From Pleomorphomonas sp. PLEO (GTDB lineage Bacteria > Pseudomonadota > Alphaproteobacteria > Rhizobiales > Pleomorphomonadaceae): DNA of 64,000 nucleotides. Both the position numbers and the translations under genes were made by a program. Position 1 is the first letter of the stretch. Each line of letters starts with the position of its first letter. This document shows positions 55,235 to 64,000 of this stretch, in pieces. Below the pieces are notes generated by a model, which had not been told where the DNA came from, did not search any database, and saw only the letters and a list, made by a program, of their open reading frames with translations. The DNA is taken from contig NZ_CP166625.1 in the NCBI RefSeq assembly GCF_041320595.1, positions 3,718,001 to 3,782,000 of the forward strand. Direction: 5' to 3'.

Positions 55235-55657
55235 ATGACGGATATGCCGATTGGCGAAATCTCCCGGCGAAGCCAAGTCAAGGTACCGACGATCCGCTAT
55301 TACGAGCAGATCGGTTTGTTGCCGACGCCGCCGCGCAGCGAGAGCAACCGTCGCCTCTACGGTGCGCCAGATCTCAAGCGTCTTTCATTCATTCGCCACG
55401 CGCGCGATCTCGGCTTTGAGATCGATGCCATTCGAACGTTGTTGACGCTTCAGGACAATCCGAACCAACCCTGCGCGGAAGCCGACAGTATCGCACGTGA
55501 CAAGCTGGCCGAGGTCAATGCTCGCATCGAGAGCCTGATGGCGCTCAAGGATGAGTTGGAAGCAATGGTTGGTGGTTGCGGGCATCGTTGCGTCGGCGAG
55601 TGCCGAGTGATCGAGGTGTTGGGCGATCACCACAAGTGCCTGCACGTCGAGCACTGA
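55235..55657 (+). CDS. MerR-family regulator, ZntR/CadR type
   Basis: 140 residues. The MerR helix-turn-helix reads IGEISRRSQVKVPTIRYYEQIGLLPTPPRSESNRRLY; a helix then links to a C-terminal metal-binding part with cysteines in NQPCAEAD, GGCGHRCVGEC and HHKCLHVEH. The histidine-rich tail is as in CadR/PbrR/ZntR regulators. It is divergent from zntA and the operator lies between them, so it activates zntA when zinc, cadmium or lead enters the cell. Confidence 0.92.
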   Translation: MTDMPIGEISRRSQVKVPTIRYYEQIGLLPTPPRSESNRRLYGAPDLKRLSFIRHARDLGFEIDAIRTLLTLQDNPNQPCAEADSIARDKLAEVNARIESLMALKDELEAMVGGCGHRCVGECRVIEVLGDHHKCLHVEH

Positions 55658-55761
55658 GCCGGTAGCCGCCCTTTCCTTGCGGAGGGGCTTGCCGAAACGG
55701 CGCCATCCTGCGAAACCGCTATATTAAAGACGCTAGAGACGTTTTCGCTTTGGAGCCGACT

Positions 55762-56718
55762 ATGACCTCGCCCATCATCACCGTTACGCTCAATCCAGCG
55801 ATCGACCTCACCGTCACGCTTGATGACCTAACGCCGGGCAAGGTCCATCGCGCCCGCGCTGCGCAATCGAATGTCGGCGGCAAGGGCATCAATGTTGCCG
55901 GATGCATCGCCGACTGGGGCATTCCGGTCGTGGCGACCGGCGTGCTCGGTCGTGGCAACGATGCCACCTTCACCGACTTCTTCAAAGACAAGGGTATCCA
56001 GGATCGCTTCGTCCGCACGGCTGGCGATACCCGCACCAATATCAAGATCGCCGATATCGTTACCGGCACGACGACGGATATCAACCTGCCCGGCCTCACC
56101 TTCGACGACGAGACCTATGACATGGTGCTCGACGTGCTGCGGAGCGAAGTGGTCGACGGCGCGTTGGTCGTACTTGCCGGGTCGCTGCCGTTGGGTCAGC
56201 CGGCCAGCGTTTGGGCGAGGCTCACCGCCGATCTCAGCCTTCTGCGTTGTCGCGTCGTGCTCGACACCTCCGGCGCGCCGCTCGCGGCCTCGCTCGCCGC
56301 TCCGAGTGGCAACCTGCCGTTTGCCGTCAAGCCCAACCGGTTGGAATTGGAGTCGTGGGTCGGTCGGCCGCTCAAGGAGGTGGCCGATATCGTCACCGCG
56401 GCCCGGGATATCCAGGCACTCGGTATCGAATTGGTCGCCGTCTCGCGCGGTGAACAAGGGGCAATCTTCCTGCGGGGCACCACCGCGCTTTCGGCCCGCC
56501 TACCGGTGGTCAACGCACTATCGACGGTGGGCGCGGGCGATGCCATGGTGGCCGGCATAGCCTCTTCGGTCGCCGATAACCTGGGGCTAGAGGCGCTGGC
56601 TCGCCGGGCGGTGGCGTTTGCAACAGCCAAACTCGGTCGAATCGGGCCGAACCTTCCTTCGCCCGACGATGTGCGGCAACTGGCCCGCCGGGTCGACGTG
56701 GCAGTGCTTGCCAGCTGA
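55762..56718 (+). CDS. fruK: 1-phosphofructokinase (PfkB family)
   Basis: 318 residues from the ATG at 55762 with GGAG 6 nt upstream. PfkB-fold kinase: ITVTLNPAIDLTV, SNVGGKGINVAGCIADWG, and the active-site VGAGDAMVAG with the catalytic aspartate. The N-terminal TLNPAID opening is typical of 1-phosphofructokinases. It phosphorylates fructose 1-phosphate, or a related sugar phosphate, to the bisphosphate. The next gene is the aldolase that cleaves that product. No fructose PTS genes are in the window, so a 6-phosphofructokinase or tagatose-kinase role remains possible. Confidence 0.85.
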   Translation: MTSPIITVTLNPAIDLTVTLDDLTPGKVHRARAAQSNVGGKGINVAGCIADWGIPVVATGVLGRGNDATFTDFFKDKGIQDRFVRTAGDTRTNIKIADIVTGTTTDINLPGLTFDDETYDMVLDVLRSEVVDGALVVLAGSLPLGQPASVWARLTADLSLLRCRVVLDTSGAPLAASLAAPSGNLPFAVKPNRLELESWVGRPLKEVADIVTAARDIQALGIELVAVSRGEQGAIFLRGTTALSARLPVVNALSTVGAGDAMVAGIASSVADNLGLEALARRAVAFATAKLGRIGPNLPSPDDVRQLARRVDVAVLAS

Positions 56719-56935
56719 TCTCTTGGGCTGTAATTTGCCCAACGAGGAAAACACGAATATTCAGACGAACTATCAATTGCGTTCACGATTTTTTGGCGCA
56801 ACCGACGGCCTTGACCGAACTCGCCTCTGGTAAATTGTGCTAAAGTCGTAGATATGAGCCAGTCTGTTTCGCCGGTCGCGTTTGATAGGCGGGAAGGGCT
56901 CGGGATCACAGAAGAATTCGCGAAGGAGTTCCCTT

Positions 56936-58000
56936 ATGGCGCTGGTTTCACTGCGGCAGTTGCTCGATCATGCCGCCGAACACGGCTACGGCATGCCTGC
57001 CTTCAACATCAACAACATGGAACAGATGCTGTCCGTCATGGCCGCGGCCAAGGAGACCGATAGCCCGGTGATCATGCAGGCCAGCCGCGGTGCTCGCGCG
57101 TTCGCCAATGACATCGTGCTCAGCCATCTGATCAAGGCTGCCATCGAGCTCTACCCGGATGTCCCGGTCTGCATGCACCAGGATCACGGCAACTCGGAGG
57201 GCACCTGCCTTTCGGCCATCACCAATGGCTTCTCGTCGGTTATGATGGACGGCTCGCTCAAGGCTGACGGCAAGACCCCGGCTGACTTCGACTATAATGC
57301 TAACGTCACCGGCCGCGTGGCCGAGCTGGCGCATCTGGTTGGCGCCTCGACCGAAGGTGAGCTCGGCGTGCTCGGCTCGCTCGAGACCGGTAAGGGCGAC
57401 AAGGAAGACGGCCACGGCGCCGAGGGCGTGCTCAGCAAGGAACAGCTGCTGACAGACCCGGACGAAGCCGTGAAGTTCGTCAAGCGCACCAAGGTCGACG
57501 CCCTGGCCATCGCCATGGGCACCAGCCACGGCGCCTACAAGTTCTCCCGCAAGCCGGACGGCGACGTGCTCGCCATCTACCGCATCAAGGAGATCCACGA
57601 GCGTATGCCGAACGTGCACCTCGTCATGCACGGCTCGTCGTCGGTTCCGCAGGACCTTCTCGACGTCATCAACGCCTACGGCGGCAAGATGCCCCAGACC
57701 TTCGGCGTTCCGGTCGAAGAGATCGTCAACGGCATCAAGCACGGTGTGCGCAAGGTCAACATCGACACCGACTGCCGCATGGCGATCACCGGTGCCATCC
57801 GCAAGTTCTTTGCGGAGAAGCCGGCCGAGTTCGACCCGCGCTCCTTCATGAAGCCCGCCATGGCCGCCATGCAGAAGGTCTGCAAGCAGCGCTATGAGGA
57901 ATTCGGCGCCGCCGGTAACGGCTCGAAGATCAAGGTGATTCCGCTCGCCGACATGGCCAAGCGTTACGCTTCGGGCGAACTCGACCCCAAGATCGCCTGA
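56936..58000 (+). CDS. fba: Class II fructose-bisphosphate aldolase (Calvin-cycle subtype)
   Basis: 354 residues from the ATG at 56936, with AAGGAG upstream; the longer frame from 56882 lacks family support. Zn-dependent class II aldolase: [31 protein letters not shown] (zinc-binding histidine), [22 protein letters not shown], and [13 protein letters not shown] with the second His. [15 protein letters not shown] is typical. Length and FNINNMEQ motif fit the CbbA/Calvin subtype. It cleaves fructose 1,6-bisphosphate, so it follows the kinase in sugar breakdown and also serves gluconeogenesis. A strong terminator ends the transcript. Confidence 0.95.
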   Translation: MALVSLRQLLDHAAEHGYGMPAFNINNMEQMLSVMAAAKETDSPVIMQASRGARAFANDIVLSHLIKAAIELYPDVPVCMHQDHGNSEGTCLSAITNGFSSVMMDGSLKADGKTPADFDYNANVTGRVAELAHLVGASTEGELGVLGSLETGKGDKEDGHGAEGVLSKEQLLTDPDEAVKFVKRTKVDALAIAMGTSHGAYKFSRKPDGDVLAIYRIKEIHERMPNVHLVMHGSSSVPQDLLDVINAYGGKMPQTFGVPVEEIVNGIKHGVRKVNIDTDCRMAITGAIRKFFAEKPAEFDPRSFMKPAMAAMQKVCKQRYEEFGAAGNGSKIKVIPLADMAKRYASGELDPKIA

Positions 58001-58025
58001 TAGCTTCACTATCGTTCATGAAAAG

Positions 58026-58053
58026 CGGGGCGCTTCGGCGCCCCGTTTGCTTT
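58026..58053 (+). terminator. Rho-independent terminator after aldolase gene
   Basis: A perfect 8-bp stem CGGGGCGC / GCGCCCCG (58026-58033 with 58038-58045), a stable TTCG loop, then TTTGCTTT. Confidence 0.88.
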
Positions 58054-58089
58054 GGAGAATATTGAAACGACCTGACTGGCTGCCGCCTT

Positions 58090-58377
58090 CTAGGCAACAG
58101 CGTCGAGTACCGGATCCCGGATCAGGAAGCGGACCACGCCGTGCTCGGCATCGGCAGCAGCAATCCGAACCCCGACTTTACGACGGCCAGCACCCATGCT
58201 GATACGTCCGCAAACACCAATCATGTAGGTGAAGTCTCCGGCGACATCGGCCTCCCCCTCAACAGAGAGGCTTCCGTCGCTTCGGAAGCCGGCCTTGACG
58301 CGACAGACGACGGGAATGGGAGGCATACCCTCAAATTCCAAGTGGGTGGTAAACCCTTGTTTCAATGGCACAATCAC
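58090..58377 (-). CDS. Small uncharacterised protein
   Basis: 95 residues if translation starts at the GTG at 58377, which has a perfect AAGGAGG 8 nt upstream (58386-58392). The open frame continues to 58464, but that part is AT-rich and has no ribosome-binding site. The protein is mostly beta: IVPLKQGFTTHLEFEG, PIPVVCRVKAGFRSDGSLSVEGEAD, then VRFLIRDPVLDAVA at the end. There is no signal or membrane segment. I do not recognise the family; it lacks PilZ-type arginines. It converges on the aldolase transcript. Confidence 0.7.
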   Translation of the reverse strand: MIVPLKQGFTTHLEFEGMPPIPVVCRVKAGFRSDGSLSVEGEADVAGDFTYMIGVCGRISMGAGRRKVGVRIAAADAEHGVVRFLIRDPVLDAVA

Positions 58378-58761
58378 GATTGCGTCCTCCTTAAAAAGGA
58401 TGGAGGGTGCGAGGGGAAATCTCGCGCAAAAAAGCTCAAAACTGCGACTTGTTTTAAAAAACACCGATATAATTACTTATATCCTGTAATTTGAAAAGTA
58501 CAATTTTTGGTGGGAATATCCTGCCGCAAAAGGCTCCTTTGCCTTTGTCCGCCCGGAAATGTCGTATCGTCATGCTGAGTGAACCGAGCCGTTCATGCGA
58601 GGCGCTCACGGCCGAGCCTAAAACACTCGCCGACCAGCACGGATATCTGTTGATTAGGGAACGCTCCCGCGTCCGTTCCCTGATGGCGAGCACGTCGGCG
58701 GCCTATTGCTCCGAGGCGTCAACCGGAGGATAAAGACAACTTAAAAGCCGGAGACCGCCCG
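58378..58761. other. AT-rich intergenic region between the small protein and bcp (384 nt)
   Basis: The stretch 58440-58560 is clearly less GC-rich than the genes around it and holds the likely promoter of the small minus-strand gene. No convincing gene is found in it; short frames on both strands lack family resemblance. The bcp ribosome-binding site GGAG lies at its right end. Confidence 0.5.
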
Positions 58762-59226
58762 ATGACCACTGTTGCTGTTGGATCCCCTGCCCCCGACTTT
58801 ACCCTGCCGACCGACCAGGGCGAGGTTTCGCTCGCCGCTCTGCGGGGCCGGCCGATCGTCGTTTATTTTTATCCCAAGGACGACACATCGGGCTGCACCC
58901 GTGAGGCAATTGGTTTTTCCTGTCTGGCGGACGAATTCGAAAAGGCGGGAGCGACGGTAATCGGAATCTCGCCGGATACGGTGGAGAAGCACGGCAAGTT
59001 CCGCGTCAAGCATAAGCTGACGGTGGCGTTCGGCTCCGATCCGGAACACAAGGTGGCGGAAAGCTACGGAGCCTGGGGTGAAAAGTCGCTCTACGGCAAA
59101 AAGTATTTCGGTATTATCCGCTCTACCTTCCTGATCGCGGCCGATGGAACGGTGGCGAGAGCTTGGCCTAAGGTCAAGGTTGAAGGCCACGCCGAAGACG
59201 TGTTGGCGGCGGTCAAGGCACTCTGA
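58762..59226 (+). CDS. bcp: Thioredoxin-dependent thiol peroxidase (BCP-type peroxiredoxin)
   Basis: 154 residues, GGAG 8 nt before the ATG. Peroxiredoxin fold: GSPAPDFTLPTDQGEVSLAALRG, then YPKDDTSGCTREAIGFSCLADEF with the peroxidatic Cys in SGCTREA and a second Cys five residues later in the same helix, as in atypical two-Cys BCP. The later FGSDPEHKVAESYGAWGEKSLYGKKYFGIIRSTFLI is the family signature. It reduces peroxides using thioredoxin, in the cytoplasm. Confidence 0.93.
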   Translation: MTTVAVGSPAPDFTLPTDQGEVSLAALRGRPIVVYFYPKDDTSGCTREAIGFSCLADEFEKAGATVIGISPDTVEKHGKFRVKHKLTVAFGSDPEHKVAESYGAWGEKSLYGKKYFGIIRSTFLIAADGTVARAWPKVKVEGHAEDVLAAVKAL

Positions 59227-59317
59227 ACGAGCCGCGCACACGCTGTCGTGGATGCGCTTCAAGCCTTCATTAACCCTAACAGTTTCTAATCGCGCTCAAC
59301 GGGGCTCCGCCTACCGC

Positions 59318-60664
59318 ATGTCGGTGATGCGGCCAGTGCCCCCTTGGAGCGTCGCGTTGATGATGAGACCGCAAGCCGCAGATCGATATTGCAGCCAGAG
59401 TTCGGCGAGACGTATCGTCATCATCAGCCGGGACAATACCCGTACGTACACCTTTAGCCCGCTGGCCCTGTTCGGCGGTCTCACCCTCTTTCTGGCGGTA
59501 TCACTCGGCTTTCTCGCGGCGACGACCTATCTGGTATTTCGTGACGACCTGTTCGACTTGGTTCGCGAGCGCAACGCCAACATGCAGCAGGCCTATGAGG
59601 ACCGCATCGCCCGTCTTCGCTCGGAAATCGATCGCATCTCCAGCCGGCAGATTCTCGACAGCGTCGCGATGGACGAAAAGGTCGAGAAGATCATGTCGGC
59701 CCAGCAGGGCATCGCGGACCGGCAACGAGCAGTCGGCGAACTGATCGACAAGGCACGCAGCATCGGCCTCATCGACGGCCACAACGCAGCGGTCCCCGCC
59801 GAAAAACATGCGGCTCTCGACTCAACCGACATGACCGGCTCCATCAATGCGTATGCCGATGACGGCAGCGCCAGTCTGGTAGACCGTCAGTTCGATGCGC
59901 TAACTTCGACGTCGCCAAAGGCCGACGTAGCCAAGGTCGACCTGCGCACCTCAGACGGCAAGCCGGATTTAAAAGCAATCTCCAGTCATCTCGCCGCCGT
60001 CGACTCCGAGCAGGCGAAGGCGGTAGAGGCCATCGCTGACGCTGCCAATTCACGCGTCGACGCAGCTGTGGGGGTCATTGCCGACGCCGGTTTGAGAGTG
60101 AATGTGCCGGAAGCTTCGGCGGATTTGCAAGACGCCGTCGGTGGCCCCTACATCCCCATAGGAGGCGCACAGGCTCTTTCCTCCGCCATGCAGGAAGCCG
60201 ATATGGCTTTCAGCCGCATTGAGCTGGTCAAAGCCGAAGCGGCCCGTCTGCCGCTTATCCGCCCCATGCCCGGCGGCGACATGACGTCCAATTTCGGGTC
60301 GCGTCGCGATCCATTTCTCGGTTCGCTGGCATTTCACGCCGGTATCGACTTCCGCTCGCCCACAGGCACCGACATTCGGCCCACAGCACCCGGTGTCGTC
60401 ACGGTGGCCGGCTGGTCGGGAGGCTATGGCAATATGGTTGAGGTCGACCACGGCAACGGCGTCACGACCCGCTACGGCCACATGTCTCGCATCATTGCCC
60501 AGGTTGGAGACCGCGTGACACGCGATACCGTTATCGGTGAGGTGGGTTCCACCGGCCGCTCAACCGGTCCACATCTGCACTACGAGACCCGCATCAACGG
60601 TGTGCCGCTCAATCCGGTCAATTACATCAACGCAGGGAACCGGCTGGCGAGTCTTCTGCCTTGA
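59318..60664 (+). CDS. Membrane-anchored M23 (LytM) endopeptidase
   Basis: 448 residues from the ATG at 59318; later ATGs (59327, 59357) are possible, and the longer frame to 59144 overlaps bcp. A short basic N-terminus precedes one transmembrane helix (FSPLALFGGLTLFLAVSLGFLAATTYLVF). A coiled-coil region follows, DLVRERNANMQQAYEDRIARLRSEIDRI. The C-terminal peptidase M23 domain has TSNFGSRRDPFLGSLAFHAGIDF (HxxxD zinc site) and GPHLHYETRINGVPLNP (HLHYE). All zinc and catalytic residues are present. So it cleaves peptide cross-links in the periplasm, in cell growth or division. Ends at a terminator shared with prfB. Confidence 0.9.
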   Translation: MSVMRPVPPWSVALMMRPQAADRYCSQSSARRIVIISRDNTRTYTFSPLALFGGLTLFLAVSLGFLAATTYLVFRDDLFDLVRERNANMQQAYEDRIARLRSEIDRISSRQILDSVAMDEKVEKIMSAQQGIADRQRAVGELIDKARSIGLIDGHNAAVPAEKHAALDSTDMTGSINAYADDGSASLVDRQFDALTSTSPKADVAKVDLRTSDGKPDLKAISSHLAAVDSEQAKAVEAIADAANSRVDAAVGVIADAGLRVNVPEASADLQDAVGGPYIPIGGAQALSSAMQEADMAFSRIELVKAEAARLPLIRPMPGGDMTSNFGSRRDPFLGSLAFHAGIDFRSPTGTDIRPTAPGVVTVAGWSGGYGNMVEVDHGNGVTTRYGHMSRIIAQVGDRVTRDTVIGEVGSTGRSTGPHLHYETRINGVPLNPVNYINAGNRLASLLP

Positions 60665-60725
60665 GGGCCTGTCGGTCGCCGCGTAGCGGGGCATGGCTCC
60701 GCGAAGATAATCACCCGTGATACTG

Positions 60726-60756
60726 AAAAGGCGGGGTGCTCGGCACCCCGCCTTTT
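60726..60756. terminator. Bidirectional rho-independent terminator between M23 peptidase gene and prfB
   Basis: A perfect 14-bp stem AAAAGGCGGGGTGC / GCACCCCGCCTTTT with a TCG loop; A and T runs at both feet let it work on both converging transcripts. Confidence 0.92.
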
Positions 60757-60778
60757 CTCGTTCGACTTAAGCGTCTGC

Positions 60779-61910
60779 TCAGTCGATATCCGAAATCTCG
60801 GCCGGCTGCTTGCCAAAGGCGCGTTGAGCGAGCGCCGCCTCCATAAAGGGATCGAGGTCGCCGTTGAGAACGTCCGACGGCGCGGTGCTCTCGACACCGG
60901 TCCGCAGATCCTTGACCAACTGGTAGGGCTGCAGGACGTAGGAACGGATCTGGTGCCCCCAGCCGATGTCGGTCTTGCCGGCATTCTCGGCGTTGGCCTT
61001 CTCCTCGCGCTTCTTCAGCTCAGCCTCGTAGAGGCGGGCACGTAGCATGTTCCAGGCCGTGGCGCGGTTCTTGTGTTGCGATCTCTCGGCTTGGCAGGAG
61101 ACGACGATTCCCGACGGGCGGTGAGTAATGCGCACCGCCGAATCGGTGGTGTTGATGTGCTGACCGCCGGCGCCCTGAGCGCGGTAGGTGTCGATGCGGC
61201 AATCGCTCTCGTTGATCTCGATCTCAATCTTGTCGTCGACCACAGGATAGACCCAGACGGACGAAAACGATGTATGCCGTCTTGCTTGGCTGTCGAAAGG
61301 CGAAATGCGCACCAGCCTGTGAACGCCAGACTCGGTCTTTAGCCAGCCATAGGCGTTGTGGCCCTTTATGAGCACCGTCGCACTCTTGATGCCAGCCTCC
61401 TCGCCATCGTGGACTTCGAGCAGTTCGACCTTGTGGCCATGCTGCTCGGCCCAGCGCGTGTACATGCGCAGGAGCATATTGGTCCAGTCTTGGCTCTCGG
61501 TGCCACCGGCGCCCGAGTTCACCTCGATATAGGTGTCGTTGGAGTCGGCCTCGCCGGACAGCATCGATTCCACCTGCTGGCGGGCAATCTCGTCCTTGAG
61601 GCCGCGCAGGGTGTTCTCGGCGTCGGCGACAACGGTAGCGTCGTCTTCCATCTCGCCAAGTTCGATCAACTCGACGCTATCCTTGAGATCGCGATCGAGC
61701 TTGAGATACCCATTGATTCGGCTTTCGAGATCGGTCCGCTCGCGCATGATCTTTTGCGCGCGCTCAGGATCGTTCCACAGGGTCGGATCTTCGACGAAAC
61801 CGTTCAGCTCGGCCATGCGCTGCTGGGAGGCATCCCAGTCAAAGATGCCTCCTCAGCAGGGCCATACCCTGCTTGATCTCGTCGACGATGGCCTCGATTT
61901 CGGCTCGCAT
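60779..61910 (-). CDS. prfB: Peptide chain release factor 2, with programmed +1 frameshift
   Basis: Recognises UGA and UAA. A first frame of 23 codons starts at the ATG at 61910 (GGAG 9 nt upstream) and reads [20 protein letters not shown], then a short tail before TGA at 61841-61839. Right before it is CTT TGA C, with AGGAGG at 61853-61848 three nt earlier. A +1 slip at the CTT leads into [15 protein letters not shown] and gives 376 residues, the rhizobial RF2 length. Translation from the inner ATG at 61816 alone would lack the first 31 residues. The RF2 body has the SPF-type anticodon loop (here [11 protein letters not shown]) and the [15 protein letters not shown] (GGQ) catalytic motif. 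Confidence 0.95.
61838..61853 (-). promoter_or_regulatory. prfB programmed frameshift site
   Basis: Minus strand AGGAGGCATCTTTGAC: an internal Shine-Dalgarno AGGAGG, a 3-nt spacer, the slip codon CTT, the UGA stop and C. This is the same layout as in E. coli (AGGGGG-TAT-CTT-TGAC), which autoregulates RF2 by release-factor supply. Confidence 0.93.
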
Positions 61911-62153
61911 GGACGTGAGCTCCAGTCGTAAGGTTGAGTTGTCACCGTGGCGATAGCCATCGGCGGGCACCCGTCGTCGATCACGGGCGCGGCGGACCAT
62001 ATGAATGGACGCTGCGGATGTAAACCCATCGGCTGCCTATTCCGCCCCGCTCCGCCGTCAAAGAACCAGCTTCGCGCGGTAGCATTATGCGCCGAGAAAC
62101 ACTTAGGCGACTTTCGGGTTCGCCTTCACACATGGTGGCCTAAAATCCGGCCG

Positions 62154-64000
62154 TCAATAGAGACCGCCGGTACCACTCACTGCTGCCTTGTCGGCCTCGG
62201 GATTAACTTGGGTGGGGACACCCCAGGCCACGCCGTCGCCACCGATCACGGAATAGACGTCGGACGGACCGGTGCCCGGCTTGAACGCCTCAATGATGGC
62301 GCTCTCGCCCTCGTAGGCGCGCATGCCGGTTTTGCGATTGATCGGGATGAGCGTCATGCCGTCGGGAACCTTGAATTCCTGTGGCGGCTGACCGACCAGC
62401 GCTTGGCCCATGAAATCGCGGAAAACCGGAGCGGCGATCAAGCCGCCGGTTGATCCATGCCCCATGGGCTTGGGCGTGTCGAAGCCGAGGAAGATTCCGA
62501 CGGTCAGTTCAGGCGTGAAGCCGACGAACCAGGCGTCCTTCTCGTCATTGGTGGTACCGGTCTTGCCGGCGATGGGACGATTGAGGCTCTTGATCACGGT
62601 GGCCGTGCCGCGCTGGACGACGCCTTCCATCATCGAGGTGATCTGATAGGCGGTCATCGGGTCGAGCACCTGCTCGCGCTCATCAACCAGTTGAGGCTCG
62701 TCCTGGCCCTTCCAATCGTCGGCGTTACAGCCTTCGCAGACCCGCTGATCATGCTTGTAGACCGTCCGTCCAAAGCGATCCTGGACGCGGTCGATCAGAG
62801 TCGGCTGTACGCGGCGGCCGCCGTTGGCAATGATGGCATAGGCGTTAACGAGGCGCATCACCGTCGTCTCGCCGGCACCAAGCGACATGGCGAGCACCGG
62901 CTGCATGTTGTCGTAGATACCGAAGCGACGTGCGTATTCGGCGACGAGCGGCATGCCCATGTCCTGGGCAAGGCGCACCGTCATCAGGTTGCGCGACTGT
63001 TCGATGCCTGTGCGGAGCGTCGCCGGACCGATATAGCCACCGCCATAGTTTTGCGGCCGCCACATGCCGAGGCCCGCGCCCTGGTCGATCTCGATCGGCG
63101 CGTCCATGATCACCGAAGCCGGCGTATAGCCGTTGTCGAGCGCCGCGGAGTAAACAAAGGGCTTGAACGACGACCCCGGCTGGCGCATCGCCTGCGTCGC
63201 CCTGTTGAATTCGCTTTCCGCGAAGGAAAAACCGCCAACCATGGCGCGGACACGGCCCGTGTTGGAGTCCATGGCCACCAGCGCGCCGGAAATGGCCGGA
63301 AACTGCCGGAGCCGATAGGCCTCGAGCGTGCCGACGGCATTACCGGTCTTCTCGACATAGATCACGTCGCCAACCGAAAGCACATCCGAGGCGGCTTTCA
63401 CGGGTGCACCCCGCTTCGGGCCGCTGTCCCATTTTGCCCATTTCAGCTGATCGAGAGTGATGACGCCTTCGACACGCTCGCCATTGACATTGCCGGTGGG
63501 GCCCTTCGACGGCTGAAGGCCGATCCGGGCAGCATCACCGTCAAAGCCGAGCACCACGGCAAGGTTCCATTCAGGCACGTCCGACAGTGCCGCTTCTGCG
63601 GCAAGTGGAATGCCCCAATCGCCAGTCACGTCGATCTGCTTCTTCGCTCCGCGCCAGCCATGCGCCTCATCGTAACGCAAAAGCGCACGTTGAAGGACAC
63701 CGCGAGCGATCACCTGCATTTTTGGATCGAGCGTGGTGCGGACCGACAACCCGCCCTCGTAAAGCCCTTTCTCGCCGTACATCGTCAGCAAGGTCCGGCG
63801 TACCTCCTCGACAAAATAGTCGGAAGCAAACACCTTGGCCGACTGATTGCGCTCGGCGATGACAAGCGGCGCTTTCATGGCCGCGTCGCCCTCCTCGCGC
63901 GTCGCGTAACCATTGGCGACCATCTGTTGAATGACATAATTGCGGCGTTCGACCGCCGCCTGCCGGCTGCGGTAGGGATTGTAATTTTCCGGCCCCTTGG
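62154..64000 (-). CDS. mrcA: Penicillin-binding protein 1A (C-terminal part, cut by window edge)
   Basis: The frame is open to 64000, giving about 615 residues. Its start lies outside the window. The visible part begins with KGPENYNPYRSRQAAVERRNYVIQQMV, the end of the glycosyltransferase domain. Then come an oligonucleotide-binding-like insert (near residues 130-230 of the visible part) and the transpeptidase domain: QPGSSFKPFVYSAAL (SxxK serine), QSRNLMTVRL (SxN) and AGKTGTTNDEKDAWFVGF (KTGT). It is a class A bifunctional peptidoglycan synthase at the inner membrane. Confidence 0.93.
   Translation of the reverse strand, partial: KGPENYNPYRSRQAAVERRNYVIQQMVANGYATREEGDAAMKAPLVIAERNQSAKVFASDYFVEEVRRTLLTMYGEKGLYEGGLSVRTTLDPKMQVIARGVLQRALLRYDEAHGWRGAKKQIDVTGDWGIPLAAEAALSDVPEWNLAVVLGFDGDAARIGLQPSKGPTGNVNGERVEGVITLDQLKWAKWDSGPKRGAPVKAASDVLSVGDVIYVEKTGNAVGTLEAYRLRQFPAISGALVAMDSNTGRVRAMVGGFSFAESEFNRATQAMRQPGSSFKPFVYSAALDNGYTPASVIMDAPIEIDQGAGLGMWRPQNYGGGYIGPATLRTGIEQSRNLMTVRLAQDMGMPLVAEYARRFGIYDNMQPVLAMSLGAGETTVMRLVNAYAIIANGGRRVQPTLIDRVQDRFGRTVYKHDQRVCEGCNADDWKGQDEPQLVDEREQVLDPMTAYQITSMMEGVVQRGTATVIKSLNRPIAGKTGTTNDEKDAWFVGFTPELTVGIFLGFDTPKPMGHGSTGGLIAAPVFRDFMGQALVGQPPQEFKVPDGMTLIPINRKTGMRAYEGESAIIEAFKPGTGPSDVYSVIGGDGVAWGVPTQVNPEADKAAVSGTGGLY

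Noticed and set aside
56948-58009. Minus-strand open frame (353 codons) across the aldolase gene
   Set aside because: Antisense to a clear class II aldolase; composition typical of a mirrored frame.
58090-58464. PilZ domain in the small unknown protein
   Set aside because: It lacks the RxxxR and DxSxxG residues of PilZ; only the beta-rich character is shared.

Overview
This window comes from a high-GC alphaproteobacterium, most probably of the Hyphomicrobiales (Rhizobiales). The signs are a CysN-CysC fusion, an sdhE/mfd neighbourhood, a ThuEFGK/Agl-type disaccharide locus, a Tat-exported repeat protein of a rhizobial type, TGA-N9-TCA iron boxes beside an Fe3+ transporter, and a Calvin-type class II aldolase. 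I cannot name the genus. Almost all genes are ordinary chromosomal genes. I see no tRNA, rRNA, transposase, integrase or CRISPR array.

Layout. 1-4070: end of an MFS transporter, a lactaldehyde reductase (fucO), and a trio (DUF2249, MIP18-like, NnrS-like membrane protein) that suggests nitric-oxide or Fe-S handling. 4083-12529: two membrane GGDEF proteins (one with a degenerate signature) around mfd, then sdhE and an MFS exporter. 12534-15368: sulfate activation, cysD and a cysNC whose last codons are frameshifted. 15598-23276: LacI-type regulator divergent from thuE-F-G, a GH13 alpha-glucosidase and thuK, a disaccharide uptake and hydrolysis operon with recognisable operators. 23416-28086: ZntB/CorA-type transporter, RidA, YdcF and an MHS-type MFS carrier. 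28220-33324: TPP-dependent enzyme, DapB-like reductase without the catalytic histidines and an ALDH7 dehydrogenase, divergent from a LysR regulator with a clean T-N11-A operator.

33546-38658: a membrane protein, then a tight four-gene cassette (TelA-like, TerD-like, an unknown protein with RPTVI repeats, and a TerF-like VWA protein). This stripped-down ter-type system is the best candidate in the window for something little described. 38883-41858: GST, a broken ABM-monooxygenase gene, HxlR regulator, and a SnoaL/SDR pair. 41919-47354: recQ, an ABC-F ATPase and guaA. 47535-51400: Fe3+ ABC transporter (fbpC-A-B order) with RirA-type boxes. 51533-55657: Tat-exported beta-helix protein, and zntA divergent from a zntR/cadR-type regulator with a MerR operator. 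55762-58000: 1-phosphofructokinase and class II fructose-bisphosphate aldolase. 58090-64000: a small unknown protein, bcp, an M23 endopeptidase, prfB with its programmed +1 frameshift, and the C-terminal part of PBP1a running off the window.

All calls come from reading translations and DNA motifs by eye. No database search was run. Start codons were moved where a Shine-Dalgarno sequence or family length supported it.
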